Assembly: GCA_021018815.1 (NCBI GenBank)
Contig: JAITYX010000009.1
Span: forward strand, 6,202,501 to 6,266,500
From: Talinum fruticosum
Lineage: Eukaryota > Streptophyta > Magnoliopsida > Caryophyllales > Talinaceae
Length of the DNA: 64,000 bases
Direction: 5' to 3'
How positions within the stretch are numbered: position 1 is the stretch's first letter; each line of letters opens with the position of its first letter. The translations under genes were made by a program, and so were the position numbers. Shown here one piece after another: positions 23,517 to 34,237 of the stretch. Under the pieces are notes generated by a model. It worked only from the letters and a program-made list of their open reading frames with translations, did no database searches and was not told the origin of the DNA.

Positions 23517-24400
23517 ACCATATAATTATATCAACTTGGTAAGAACATTAATTTTATTACGAATGATACCTAATATTGTTGCTTGTTTTAGAAATTGCAG
23601 TGTACTTGTCATTATTTTTGACTTGTAGTATTCATGTAAATAGATGATTTTGTTAAATGTGGACCAAAATAAGGACTAAGTTGTCCAATCGAAAGGGTAG
23701 AAGATCAACATTCGATAAGGGACATCATTCAGGTAATGTTTGTTGTGAATAATTATTGCTTAACATTTAACCCTTTTTCAATTTTGATTGCTAATCTCAC
23801 TTCCTGCATAATGTTTTCCTCAATTTTTATGTTATAGAACAACCTCGACCCCTGCACGAACTCCAAGAAACAAAATAAGAGCATACCATCCAACAAGCTA
23901 ATCTCATCACTTCCCGCTTATTATGCAGTCCACCCCCTACACAAACTCCAAGATAAGGAAGTACATGAGGAGCATCATTTTGGGACAATGACAAAGGATG
24001 TAGACATTGCGGTTGAGATGTCCTGTTTGTGTTCCTTAATTTTTCAAGAAGAGACATGTGGTATTATGTTTTTATGACTATATTGCTTGTTTGGAGTTCA
24101 AATATGATGTAATTATATTGTCCAGGCTACCTCTACAATAACTCCAAATAAGCAACTATAATATATTCTTTGCTTGAACTTTAAATGTGAAATATGGAAG
24201 CTGTGTTGCAAACTTGTTCAAATGGAACTTTGTTGTGGTTGTAGTAAGTTGAGAATTCTTGTATTATTGGAAATTCTTGTATTTATGTTTAAAAATTATG
24301 GTTGCTTGGTTATTGCTTGTGTCGGTTGTGATGTATTTTGGAGTGTATTTTGTACAAGGGAAAGAAAAAACAATAAAAACTATTTAAAAAAATAAAGACC
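23517..24400 (+). other. CACTA-1 3' region, possible remains of the second gene
   Basis: AT-rich, no long frame. A short exon-like stretch (about 23655-23735: VDQNKD-like, then CAACATTCGATAAGGG, ending CAG|GTAATG) lies where TnpA/Tnp1-type genes start in related elements. Two near-repeats 'CAACCTCGACCCCTGCAC..CTCCAAGA' and 'CCACCCCCTACACAAACTCCAAGA' occur at 23839-23955. Assignment to a second transposon gene is only a guess. Confidence 0.3.
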
Positions 24401-24726
24401 TATTACGACGGTTCTTACATTAGAACCGTCGTCATAAGCTTTGAACAAATTTCGCTTTCGGGTAGGACCTATGACGATTGTTTGTCAAAGAGAACCGTTG
24501 TCATATGTAAATATATAAGGACAGTTCTCTTTGGAAAACCGTCGTCATACAGAGTACCCTAACGACGATTTTTTCATGAAAACCGTCGTCGAAGTGACCT
24601 ATTACGACGGTTGTTGAACCAGTAGGTAAAAATGCTACATACAATGACGCCTAAATACACGACTCCTGTTAACCGTCGTTACATGTCGTTTTTAACCGTA
24701 GTTAAAAGTCTGTTCTTGTAGTAGTT
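24401..24726. repeat. CACTA-1 right subterminal and terminal repeats
   Basis: ACGACGGTT and AACCGTCGT motifs occur at least seven times in both orientations. The hairpin at 24405-24445 has the same TACATT spacer as the left-end hairpin (8099-8140). Others lie near 24475-24510, 24555-24595 and 24603. The terminal CTTGTAGTAGTT (24715-24726) mirrors the left CACTACTAC end. Confidence 0.8.
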
Positions 24727-24876
24727 GTTTTTGTGGTTTACGAGGCTTATGTTGCACCAACCGATCACGATCAGAGATCCAAATCCTTAAGCGTGAGTCG
24801 GGATTTCATCATTGGGCCAACAAAAGAAAAATACAGAACTAAAGAGGTAAGGGACGATACTTTTTAGGTGTCTACA
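24727..24876 (-). mobile_element. Gypsy LTR (element I), upstream part
   Basis: This is the first about 150 bp of LTR I on the minus strand (TGTAGACACC start at 24876), separated from the rest by CACTA-1. It begins on the plus strand with the GTT duplication at 24727-24729. Confidence 0.6.
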
Positions 24877-25507
24877 GTTAACCCCCACTTTGATAGAGTC
24901 TAAAAAGACAAAGGGTCAAAGTAGACACTAAAGGGGTACTTACCTCGATTTTAATATTAATTATTGTGTGATGCTTCGAATTGGTTGTAATCGAACTTGA
25001 GCCGGGCCTGGACTTTATCGCGATGCGTGCGTTCTAAAGTCCGGCAAGAGAATCCTAGGTTTGGCTTGATCAAAGCCTGAAGTTTGGTATATTTTGATGC
25101 TAAAACTTCAATCGTTATTTTAATCGAAGCTTTGACTAAATGATCTGCTGTATTAACATACTTGTTAGTGTATAATCAAATTGACGAAAGTTAAGTGTTT
25201 TACTTGAGTAACTAAGTCGAAAATAGACTGAAAAATTCGATCCGGAAAAGCTAATTGGTGAGCCCAAAAACTCCTACTTGCATGCACAAAAGGCCGAAGA
25301 GTCACATGCCGGGGTTGACGAGACTCCACAAGCTAGGTGGGCGAGGCTAGGCTGCAAAGTTGTTGTCGATGGGACATCACGGCACTTCGTGGCCGGCACC
25401 GGCCAATCTTTGGCAGGTGTGGCCCCAGCGTGCTCTGCCGATTCCCTTGGTCTCCCACTTTTTGCTTCACCCTTGTCTTGTGTGGTTGGTTGTGTTAACC
25501 GAGTTTG
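24877..25507 (-). other. Polypurine tract and internal flank of element I
   Basis: On the minus strand CAAAGTGGGGGTTAAC (24877-24892) abuts the LTR start and is a good polypurine tract. A related block, AAAGTAGACAC, recurs as its near-inverse at 24918-24928. Beyond it about 600 bp show no domain on either strand; presumably a 3' untranslated region of the gypsy element. Confidence 0.45.
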
Positions 25508-25858
25508 CCTATAAAACGGGGTACTTGTTGTGTTCATTTTGCACACTTATTCCTCTTCTTGCTCTTGCATTCCTCTTGTGCTCTCTTGCTTTGCTTCTTC
25601 TTGAAAATTAATTGGTTCTCAAAATCTCTCCTTTCAAAATGTCTAGGAGAAAGGCACATCCTGCCGGGAGGTTTAGAGCTGAGAAACTCGTCCAAGATAA
25701 CTACCTCGAGCGGGAATGGTGTCCATAAAATGAGTGGAACCCAAATGACCTCTTGGTGGAGGTTGAAAGTCATGCTTCTTTCCTTGCCATCACTCCTTCG
25801 GTAAGCTAGTTGGCTTAAGTTTCTTCTTTTACTCATTGAGAATAGGGTCCTGTTCTAT
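25508..25858 (+). other. Promoter-like block with a short interrupted ORF
   Basis: CCTATAAAACGGGG (TATA box near 25509-25522) is followed by a T/C-rich leader and an ATG at 25639. This opens a frame beginning MSRRKAHPAGRFRAEKLV, with an in-frame TAA after about 30 codons and a further 25 open codons (NEWNPNDLLVEVESHA). The protein is not recognised. It could be an LTR promoter with the start of a gag, or a host gene fragment. Confidence 0.3.
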
Positions 25859-26048
25859 TTAAGCTGTAAGGTTGTAAAAAGTCTGTAAGGAAAGGCGTAG
25901 CGGCTATAAGGAACTCTAAGCAACTGTAAGGAATTGTAAGGAATTGTAAGAAGCTGTAAGGAGTGTAAGCGACTCTAAGGAGCTGTAAGGAGTTGTAAGA
26001 AGGTGTAAAGAGCTGTAAGTAGCTGTAAGAATTTGTAAGGAATATAAG
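25859..26048. repeat. Minisatellite, unit near AGCTGTAAGGA
   Basis: About 17 imperfect units of 10-12 bp, variants of (AG/GA)NTGTAAGGA, run in one direction (for example AATTGTAAGG twice in a row at 25931-25950, AGCTGTAAGG at 25955 and 25981). It lies between the promoter-like block and the MITE pair. Confidence 0.85.
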
Positions 26049-26200
26049 ATGTTTTACATGACATGATAAAAACGTTTAATATATTTTTATATTTAAATAC
26101 AAAAATTTGTATTTTTATTTATGAATTTAATGTAAATTATACAATTTATATATTTGTAATGCTAAATGCATATGTATAAATTTGATGATTTATTTTCTTC

Positions 26201-26476
26201 TTTTTATTTTTAGAAATGAAATTATGTTTGATAATTATGAAAAGAGTTTTTATAAATGCATAAATGATGTTCATATAATATATAGTTGAAAATGACCTTA
26301 ATTTTACAAGTTTGAAATAAATGTTCTCAACTATTAAATATTCTTAACTACTAAAATTAGTAGTTGAGGACATTTATTTCAAATGTGTAAAATTAAAATC
26401 ATTATCAACCACCTATTACATGAAAATTATTTATGAATCTATAAAACTTTTTTCATAAGTATCAAATATAATTTCT
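26201..26476. mobile_element. Foldback MITE, copy 1
   Basis: The 276-bp unit is a long imperfect palindrome. The left arm, from TTTTTAGAAATGAAATTATG through TTTGAAATAAATGTTCTCAA, is mirrored by the right arm, from TTGAGGACATTTATTTCAAA through ATAATTTCTTTTTT. Arms are about 120 bp with a short centre around ACTACTAAAATTAGTAGT. No coding capacity. It could fold into a single long hairpin RNA. The superfamily is not clear. Confidence 0.8.
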
Positions 26477-26711
26477 TTTTTATTTTTAGAAATGAAATTA
26501 TGTTTGATAATTATGAAAAGAGTTTTTATAAATGCATAAATGACGTTCACATAATATACGATTGAAAATGATCTTAATTTTACAAGTTTGAAATAAATGT
26601 TCTCAACTATTAAATATTCTCAACTACTAAAATTAGTAGTTGAGGACATTTATTTCAAATGTGTAAAAGTAAAAGCATTATGAACTACCTATTACATGAA
26701 AATTATTTATG
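26477..26711. mobile_element. Foldback MITE, copy 2, truncated by copia element C
   Basis: A second, directly adjacent copy in the same register (period 276 bp), nearly identical to copy 1 (GATGTTCATATAATATATAGT becomes GACGTTCACATAATATACGAT). Its right arm stops at TTATTTATG, where the LTR of element C begins. Confidence 0.8.
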
Positions 26712-27956
26712 CATGTTCAAACATTCTCTCTAACACTTTTAATTTGTATTCGACCTCATATTCTAAGTTAAAGTGAATTACAACGATAATTCAACTTTCT
26801 AAGTGAGCATGTTTTGTTTGAAACTTATTTGTCTAGATAAAGTACTCATACTCGATATTTTCCTTATAACTTGATCCTCTCTAAGATCGACTCGGATGGA
26901 ATTTGAGTATAATGGATATTACACTCAGAAAATTCCACTCTTCTAGGTCTCGAGATAATTATGCACTCAATTATCTTAATTAATATATTATCCGAGCCTA
27001 ATATTGGACAAAAGTATTTTATACTTTGAGCACCAAAATTTATTTACTTTTGTAGGTTATTAAACGAGGTTATCCTATTTTTGAATTACAAAAGTAACCG
27101 GCTTCAAGTTGTCAATCACCAGCAGACAAGCTTTTCTACTTCGAACCAGGCCCGGACACTATGTCGGGGTTGTTTGTTTCCAAAGCTGGAAATCTTCAAT
27201 GCTAAGCGCAACGGTGGTTTCCACCCTACTTATCGGACACCACCGGTGGATTAGGATATCCCAAGGAGTCAAGAGCCGTTGCACAACGTTCACATCTCAA
27301 CGGATCTTTTCGAGTGACTCGGAACAACCGTTACAACGGTCACAAAGGACTTCTATTCGGAAGATAGTCACAATGGCTAATCTGCTTGGTCATCTATAAA
27401 TAGAAGCCAACTTTTAAGACTTGAAGATTGTTGAAAACATTGGTGAAATTATACCTCTCTGTATAATACTCATTCAATCTTCTTCTTACAACTCCTAGTG
27501 TGTACTTAACACTTTTCCGAGTTGTAAAGTCTTGGAATCAGTCATATATTCTTTCTTACTATCTAAGTAAGGTCCCTTGACTGAGCTGTAAGGTTTAACT
27601 CAGCTTAGTTATCCTTGATTGTAAAGGTTACCTTAGTTAGGAAGTACTAGATCGGATAAGGGAACTTCTAAGTCTAGGAAAACTCGTTAGGAATTGTTTA
27701 AGGGAGCAATTCTGGTTGAGTCGATCTACTGTATTTTGTGGATTCAAAATAATGGATTTAACTTGGTGCTTGGATTTGCACTGGCCGTGGTTTTCTGCCC
27801 CAGGATGGTTTCCACATAAATCCGAGTTCATACTTTTTCGAGTCCAATCTAGACTCATTATTCAATTTAATGTTTAACCCTTCCATTTTGTTAAAATTTC
27901 TTCATCACTCTATTCACCCCCTAGGGTGACCAAGACTCTTCCCGAGCAAAACTTCA
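26712..27956 (+). mobile_element. Element C 5' LTR (left end missing)
   Basis: It matches 51294-52556 and lacks about 215 bp at the left. It ends AAACTTCA at 27956. TATA box CTATAAATAG is at 27394-27403, followed by AAGCCAAC. Confidence 0.85.
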
Positions 27957-27958
27957 AT

Positions 27959-27970
27959 TGGTATCGAGCC
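27959..27970 (+). other. Primer binding site of element C
   Basis: TGGTATCGAGCC, two bases after the LTR; initiator-Met tRNA type with CAGAGC changed to CGAGC. Confidence 0.75.
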
Positions 27971-28015
27971 TAGCCTTTCGGGAAGGATCTAATAATCCAA
28001 AGGTTTAAACATCAA

Positions 28016-28515
28016 ATGGCTCGAGAACAATGGAGAGTACGATGAAGGAAGATCTTCCAACAGACCACCAAAGTTAAAAGGATCACATTTCGTACACTCG
28101 AAAGAAGCTCATGGAATGATTTCTATTGGATCACGATGAACATGTGTGGAACATCATACAAGAAGGCAATTACATTCTAACGAAGATGGAAGATACAAGA
28201 TCTGTGCCTAAAGTAAAGTTCGAGTACACCACTCGAAGAGACAGAAAAGTTCGAAAGAACTTTAAAACGATGAACATTCCGATGTGCACCATCGGCTTAG
28301 AAGAATACAACGAGTGTCAACTTGTGACACAGCCAAAGATGTGTGGGACACTCTTGTCAACACATATGAAGGAACGAGTCCGAGTAAGACAAGCGAAGAT
28401 AAGCTAATATCTTCACAAATATGAGTTGTTCAAGATGGAGCAAGATGAAAACATCACTCGGATGTTCATTCGCTTCACCGAGATTACAAACAATCTCAAA
28501 TCTCCGGGTAGAAAG
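28016..28515 (+). pseudogene. Copia gag of element C, N-terminal piece
   Basis: ATG at 28016. The frame is lost at once because CTCAAAAC of the X copy reads CTCGAGAAC here. Recognisable codons: LDHDEHVWNIIQEGNYIL (28126-28180), KVKFEYT, TAKDVWDTLVNTY (shifted, about 28330-28365), YELFKMEQDENITRMFIRF (28420-28475) and NNLKSPGRK, where gypsy H is inserted after GAAAG. Confidence 0.85.
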
Positions 28516-29988
28516 TGTTCGAGAAATAATATACCGCAAGTGCACGGTGTAGCTATAGCTAGGAACCAGCAAGTACGGGTCGTGTCCACCTAAAAACTCT
28601 AATATAGGGAAAACTTAGTTCGACAAGTGATTTGGTTTTCGAATTCAACTAATAACAAATTAACTAAGAGAAATCAATGAATAACAAGCCTTAGATTGGG
28701 ATTAATCACACTACTATGCCTGAAACCAAAATCGAATACCGTTTGAGATTTGCCTATGCTAGCAGTTTCGAAGGGGAGACACCGAATTAAACCTATCTTC
28801 GCCTACTTTCGAAGGTCAAAGACTAATCTTGCACAATCTAATCACCTATTTTCATAGGATTAACAAAGAGCAAAATCACAAAAATGAATCTCACAACCCC
28901 GATTAAAACCTAAATTATTTTCATAATGAAGTTCTAATCGCTCACAACGTCATTCTAGGCAAGTTTTCATCTTTCGATGTTCACAAAACCCTAATAAAAG
29001 CAAAAGAGTCCTCTTTCGAGATAATCAATGAAAAAGTGATGAACAAAGTGCATTCTAACCTAACAAGCATGGAACAATTCAATTGGTACTCAATTCATGA
29101 TTATCAAGGCATAATAGGGATCAATCCCAAGCTAAGAAGAGAAATTAGCCCCTAAACATGATACTAAACAATTGAGAAAATTTAGGGAACATAGCTATGG
29201 AGAAACGAAGAGAAATTGCGAAGAAAATACAAACAGAAGAAATTACGATTACCGAATAAAAACCCGAAGTGATTCAATCATACATAAACTTGAAGTAGAA
29301 AATTAGAATTGAGTGTTTTTGAGTCTCCTGTGGGGCTGTCTCTCGAAAACCCTAGCTAAAATTTAGAATTCCGGAAAAAGCTCCCTGAAAATTACACTTA
29401 GGAAACTTAAATATCCGTGGAAACAGTGGTCACACAGCCGTGCAAGGGTCGTACGGGTACCGTGCGGATCTCGCCGCAGTTTCGCACTGACCGTGCGACT
29501 TCGCACGAGGGCCTGTACGAAAACCTTGAACTCTCTACCCATTTCGCACGGCCGTGGAGTTTTTCATGGGGTGCCGTGCACGACTTCAAATTCTGTAGCT
29601 TCTTGCACGGCCGTGCGAGATGCGCACAGGGGTCGTGCGGCCTTCCTTGACTTCGAACCCTTCGCTCGATGATCCGCACGGCCGTGCGGCTTCGCACAGG
29701 TGGCCGTGCAGCTTTGCACAGGTGGCCGTGCAACGTCTCTTGATGTGTTTGAGGCTTCTTTCTTGCCTCCTCTTGGGCCCGAACTCTCCTGTTGATCGCT
29801 TTTCATCAAATTTGCCTCGAATCTCTCTAATTTAAGCCCAAATACCTATAATAAAAAGATTTACGAGCTTAGGCGACGATAAACGGAAAATGAGCAAAAT
29901 CTAACCCAAAATTGAATAAAAATCATTGAAATCATCACGGAATTGGGTTAAATAATGCCTTAAAACCCGATAAAAATGAGGTTTAACA
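28516..29988 (-). mobile_element. Element H 3' LTR, 1473 bp
   Basis: On the minus strand it starts TGTTAAACC and ends TTTCTCGAACA. It matches the right LTR (34500-35777) closely, including a cluster of GCACGGCCGTGC palindromes. Compared with that copy it lacks about 30 bp near 28587, between two TCCAC repeats. Confidence 0.88.
29410..29745. repeat. Palindrome cluster GCACGGCCGTGC in H LTR
   Basis: GC-rich island in an AT-rich LTR. The perfect palindromes GCACGGCCGTGC (29605-29616) and CCGCACGGCCGTGCGG (29674-29689) accompany many half sites (GCACGGCCGTGG, GGCCGTGCA, GGTCGTGCGG). The same cluster lies at 35430-35730. Apparent ORFs across it on both strands are by-products of the repeats. Confidence 0.8.
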
Positions 29989-31960
29989 ACTCCCCCATGC
30001 TTAGCTCTTGCTTGTCCCTAAGAAAGACTGTCAATTAACGATCCCGGGGTTAAAACCTCGCATTCACCCTTTTCAGGTGACGAGCTAACAGTTCAATCAA
30101 TGAGGATGCCCATGCACAAAGACAACCTATTCAAAGTATCATACTTCCATGAAAACTTGCTTGAAAACTTCAATGACTACAATGCTTGGTTACAATGCAC
30201 AATTGTCTCATATTGAACTACAATAACATTAATGACGCCCTCAAACAAATGGCATACAAGCTTAACCGGTGGAACCTCACTTTGGGAAATATGGATCACT
30301 CCATCTCTTTTGAAATTTCTTTTGAGGTTTCTCTCAACATCTCTTTCTAAAACATAACCTACCATAAGCTTGGTCATATTCTTATTCTCCACCACTATAG
30401 AGGCAAAAATGCAAGTGCAATCAAGAGGTCTTTCAAAGATTGTAATGTGGCCAAGGTTCATTGGTAAAAGGGGAACCAATTTGGGATATGTGGAGCTAGA
30501 TAGCCATGGCCTAACAGCTTAGGAGCAAAAAAATAAAAAACACTTCCAAACCTGAGTAAAAACTTTCTCCCAATTCACCTATTTTAGTACAACATGCTTT
30601 AAGGCAACTTTTGGAATGAGCATACAACCTTTTTGAAATTTCCACATGTCAACCACTTATTTCTTCACTTCTTTTCTTATTTTTTCAATTTTTTTCCTTT
30701 TTTTCATTCTTTTTTTCGAATATTCAAAACTTTCAGGAATAGATATAATTGGCATGGGAATCATAAACACTACTCAATTCTAAAAAAGTCTAAAAGGGGA
30801 ACTTATCATTTTTTTTCAACACGGGTCCCCAAATCAAAATACAAACTGAATAGGACACTCCATTATTCGGACCAAAACTACCGAATAAGTGTTGCTCCAC
30901 TAGACTTGGCTTTGGTATAGGAAATGTATAAAGGCCGGAGGTAAAGTGGATGCGGTATATCAAGAAACAAGGTTAAAGCTCAAAGGGGTAGCAAAATGGT
31001 ATAAATAAATGGGATGGCTTTTTGGCTCATGTAGCTTGAAAACAAACGAATCCCTCTATCATATTACACAATGCATATGCCAAGTGTGGTCTCAAAGAGA
31101 AATAGAGCAACTTCTAGAGGTATGCATAAAGGAAGAGTCACACAAAGAATGAACATGAGACTAAAACCGATGAATTAGTCTATAAGGCTTAAAGTCTTAC
31201 GGGCTTATACAACACAGTCAACAACTAGCTCAAAGATTTACCACATGCTCAAGTTTACCAATCATGCAAAGAAATTCTCAAAGACACCGGCAAGCAACTC
31301 AAGACATCACAATCAGATTCATTCGTAAGTTCATTTCCATACAAAGTTTCTACCAAAAATGGGCAATCAAATCATGAACAATCATGCCCAAAGATCAACT
31401 ATCACAATTCACATCATCATCACGAGAGGGGTTTTCAAAAGCTGTTTTTGGGATTTTTATTTTTGTTTAAAGTAATAAGAGCTAATTAACAAAGATACCT
31501 CACATAGAAGAGAATGAAAGAAGGGATGGAGCGTGTTTACCTCAAAAGTTTATGAATTTCCCTCCTCCATAATTCCTCGAATGAGCCAAGATAAAAAAGA
31601 AGAACAAAAATATAAGTAATGCAAAGATTCTAACCTATAAGCTTAGGACTACATGATAAACGGAAAGTGAAAAAATGAAAAAGTAATCCTAAGAAACTAC
31701 ATTAATGCAACCTAAGTGAATGCAAATTCATCACTACCATCCTTAAAACATCATACAAAAGCTACAAGCTACTCCCCGTGCTTAACTCTTGCATTGTCCT
31801 CAATGAAAAAGGGCAAGAAAAGAAAGGAGAGGGATGAAAGCCTACAAACAACGGGAAATTGTAATAAGGGTGGGTGGGAGGGAATTTTTTTAAAGCAATA
31901 AAAATGCTTGGGTTGCCTCCCAAGAAGCGCTTGTTTAAGGTCCCTAAGCTTGACCCTTAC
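29989..31960 (-). other. Polypurine tract and long 3' non-coding region of H
   Basis: On the minus strand CATGGGGGAGT (29999-29989) abuts the LTR. Upstream, GACAAGCAAGAGCTAAG and, near 31800-31770, AGGACAATGCAAGAGTTAAG are Athila-like blocks. GGGAGGCAACCCAAG near 31920 marks the usual end of pol. Between them, nearly 2 kb hold no domain. A 100-codon minus-strand frame (30479-30177) and a plus-strand one (30633-30920) are not recognised. Confidence 0.6.
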
Positions 31961-32249
31961 CTCAAATGGTAGACAGTGAGGACAGGGGAGGAGGATAAAC
32001 CGAATAGTGGAGTGATGACATGACATCCACTACCTCCTCTTCATAATCGGCACTATGAGCAAACCGAATATCGGCTTCGGTGGGCATTATTGGTGGAGCA
32101 TGTCGATGTGGGTGACTCATCCCATGTGTGGATATCAAATCAACTGCAGTGGCTGGGAACAAGAACCAAGGGTACAGGTGGTGGTGGGAGGAAGAAATAA
32201 ACACATTCACCACAGATGTGAAAGGAGATCTTCCCTGCAGTACATCAAT

Positions 32250-33400
32250 CACACCTCCTGCAGTTGCGGAAATGGTCTCCCTAAGATAATAGGGACTCGG
32301 ATGCTCTCATCCATATCCATCACCACGAAATCACAGGGAACAACAAACTTCCCTACGTGAATGGGTACATCCTCCAAAATACCCACGGGGCACCGAACGG
32401 ACCGATCTGCAAGCTGAATGGAGATATTTGTAGGTTACGGATCACCTAGCTGAAGCTTCCTGTAGAGTGGAAGTGGCATTATGCTCACACTTGCTCCGAG
32501 ATCACAAAGGACTCTATCAATCTGTACTCCCTTGATTGAGCAAGGGATAGAAAAACTTCCGGGTCCTACAACTTAGAAGGTGACTTGCTCTGTAGAATTG
32601 CACTGCACACCTCCCCTATGCTTACTACGAAACATCTTCTAACATAGTCTTCTTGGAGAGAATCTCCCTTAAAAACTTAAGATAGGAAGGTGTCTCCTTG
32701 ATAGCCTCCCAGAATGGGATGTTAATGTAGACCTTTTTCAACATATCAACAAATTTCAAAAGCCGAGGCTCTAACAATCTCCGAGGATATAGTACGGTTT
32801 GCCGATATGGGCGTACGGGAGGTGTTTTGGAGGCATGCTCATCTCGAACTCCAAATTAGGCTATGCTCATCAATCTGAGTAGTGTTGTTCTTGTCTTCCT
32901 GCAAAATCATAGCGGGACTCTGTACTAACTCCGTGCTACGAGGTTTGAATGACATTCACACTAGCCACAGGGTTGGTCTCGGGTTGACTCGGAAGTTACC
33001 CTTAAGGTCTAGACAAATGACTCACTTGTTGAGCTATCCGGGCAATCTGGGTATCCACCATCTTTTGGTGAGTAGACATGCTATCTAGTTGGGCATTGAT
33101 GATCTTGATGGATTAGGCCACATCGTCGTTGACCTTACTTTGAGTCCGGATGAATGCTCTTACGAGGGCGTCTGTTTATGGTTCTTGCAGGAAGGAAGGT
33201 GGACAAGTATCCTTCTTATGAAAACCAGGAGGTTGGGTGGACATTGGTGGCTGAAGGTTAGGGTTCGATGAGATAGGTTACTGATAGTTCAAACGCCTTA
33301 AGTTATAGCTTTGGGGGTATGGCCTATTTTGGGGTCCTTGGTTGAAGTCGTGAAGAGCATTGACTTGCTCGGGGATAAGAGTTTGACATTCCGCTCCGAG
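32250..33400 (-). pseudogene. Element H protease region
   Basis: On the minus strand the retropepsin signature is clear: CSIKGVQIDRVLCDLGASVSI with the DLGAS active-site motif near 32506-32487, then MPLPLYRKLQLGDP, ISIQLADRS, GILEDVPIHVGKFVVP and DFVVMDMDE. The flap/second half reads GDHFRNCR and GKISFHI (about 32280-32235). Upstream (33400-32600) is a linker with damaged frames (QLDSMSTHQKMVDTQIAR...). Right after the protease the reverse transcriptase should start, but sequence passes to the end-of-pol block. Confidence 0.8.
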
Positions 33401-34237
33401 TGTGCCCATGTATACCACATATCTCACATAAAAATGTAGTTCCAAATGATGAACTAGAAGAACCTGCTTGGGAGGAGACTCGTAGCTATCTTCTCCATCT
33501 TAGACGCTAGTGCATATAGCTTGCTTGATAATAAGGCCATAACATCAACTTTATACTTCCCTCCTGTCTTGGGTACTCGTCCTTTCACTGCCCAAATGGT
33601 AATTGTTAGCAGCCATACTCTCAATAAGAGCTTTTGCCTCATCTTCTCCCTTATCCATAAGAGCACCTCCTGCACTGCATCTATGGAAATCCGAATTTGG
33701 GAGGTAAACCATTATAGAAGGTTTGTAAGAGCATCCACCGTGGAATACTGTGGTGTGGACATTTGTTTTGGAGGTCCTTGTACCTTTCCCAAGCCTCACA
33801 AAGTGCCTCTCCATCCTCTAAGTACAAAGTGGAGATGGCGCTTCGCAGTTTAGCGGTCTTGCTTGGGGAAAGAACTTTGCCATGAACGCCTTTGACAAAG
33901 CTTCCCAAGTGGCGTTCTTGTTGGGATCCTCATTCAACAACCAATCCTTGGCTCTATCCTTTAGGGAGAAAGGAAAGAGCTTGAGGTGGAGGGCTTCATC
34001 GGTGAAGTTGTTGATCTTCACAGTTCCACACTTCTCCAAGAAGGAGTTAATGTGTTGGATGGCATTTTCACGAGGAAGCCTTCCAAAAGTATCTTGCCGC
34101 ACAAAGTGAATGAGCGACATCTTCACCTCAAAATCCTCTGCGGCGACATTCAGCCCAACGATGGCTGAAATTGCCACGGACGCACTAAGGATGGCATAGT
34201 CCCCTAGCGATCTCGGTTGTGGTCCTTGCTTCGCCAT
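33400..34237 (-). pseudogene. Element H gag (Retrotrans_gag)
   Basis: The minus-strand frame starts MAKQGPQPRSLGDYA at 34237 and is open for 139 codons. It shows FGRLPRENAIQHINSFLEKC, LFPFSLKDRAKDWL and ATWEALSKAFMAKFFPQ. A shifted frame continues with AKLRSAISTLYLEDGEALCEAWERYKDL and CPHHSIPRWMLLQTFYNGL (33880-33700). These are core motifs of Athila/Tat Gag. A -1 type shift near 33860 and later stops break it. Confidence 0.87.

Larger units (their letters stand above)
7985..24726 (+). mobile_element. CACTA (En/Spm) transposon CACTA-1, with nested copia insertions
   Basis: The left terminus is CACTACTACGGAAA. The right terminus, read inward on the minus strand, is AACTACTACAAGAA, the first base being changed. 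GTT duplications flank both ends. Subterminal hairpin repeats with the same spacer occur at both ends (8099-8140; 24405-24445). The coding part is a tnp2-type transposase in three pieces: 9379-9948, 19360-19947 and 21442-23516. Removing the copia-derived DNA (9949-19359 and 19948-21441) leaves an element of about 5.8 kb. The transposase is broken by insertions and by stops, so the copy is not autonomous. Confidence 0.88.

Noticed and set aside
6115..24876. LTR I as a solo LTR with target duplication
   Set aside because: Flanks ACCAT (left) and GTTAA (right) do not match, and a polypurine tract abuts the right side, so it is better read as the 3' LTR of a longer element whose body is mostly lost.
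25859..26048. CRISPR-like repeat array
   Set aside because: Units are 10-12 bp without unique spacers, in plant repeat DNA; it is a minisatellite.
29407..29835. Overlapping ORFs on both strands in a GC-rich region
   Set aside because: They arise from GCACGGCCGTGC palindromes in the H LTR and recur in the other LTR with different lengths.
30177..30479. 100-codon minus-strand ORF in element H as an extra gene
   Set aside because: No recognisable domain, located in the long 3' non-coding region typical of Athila-type elements; recorded only as part of that region.
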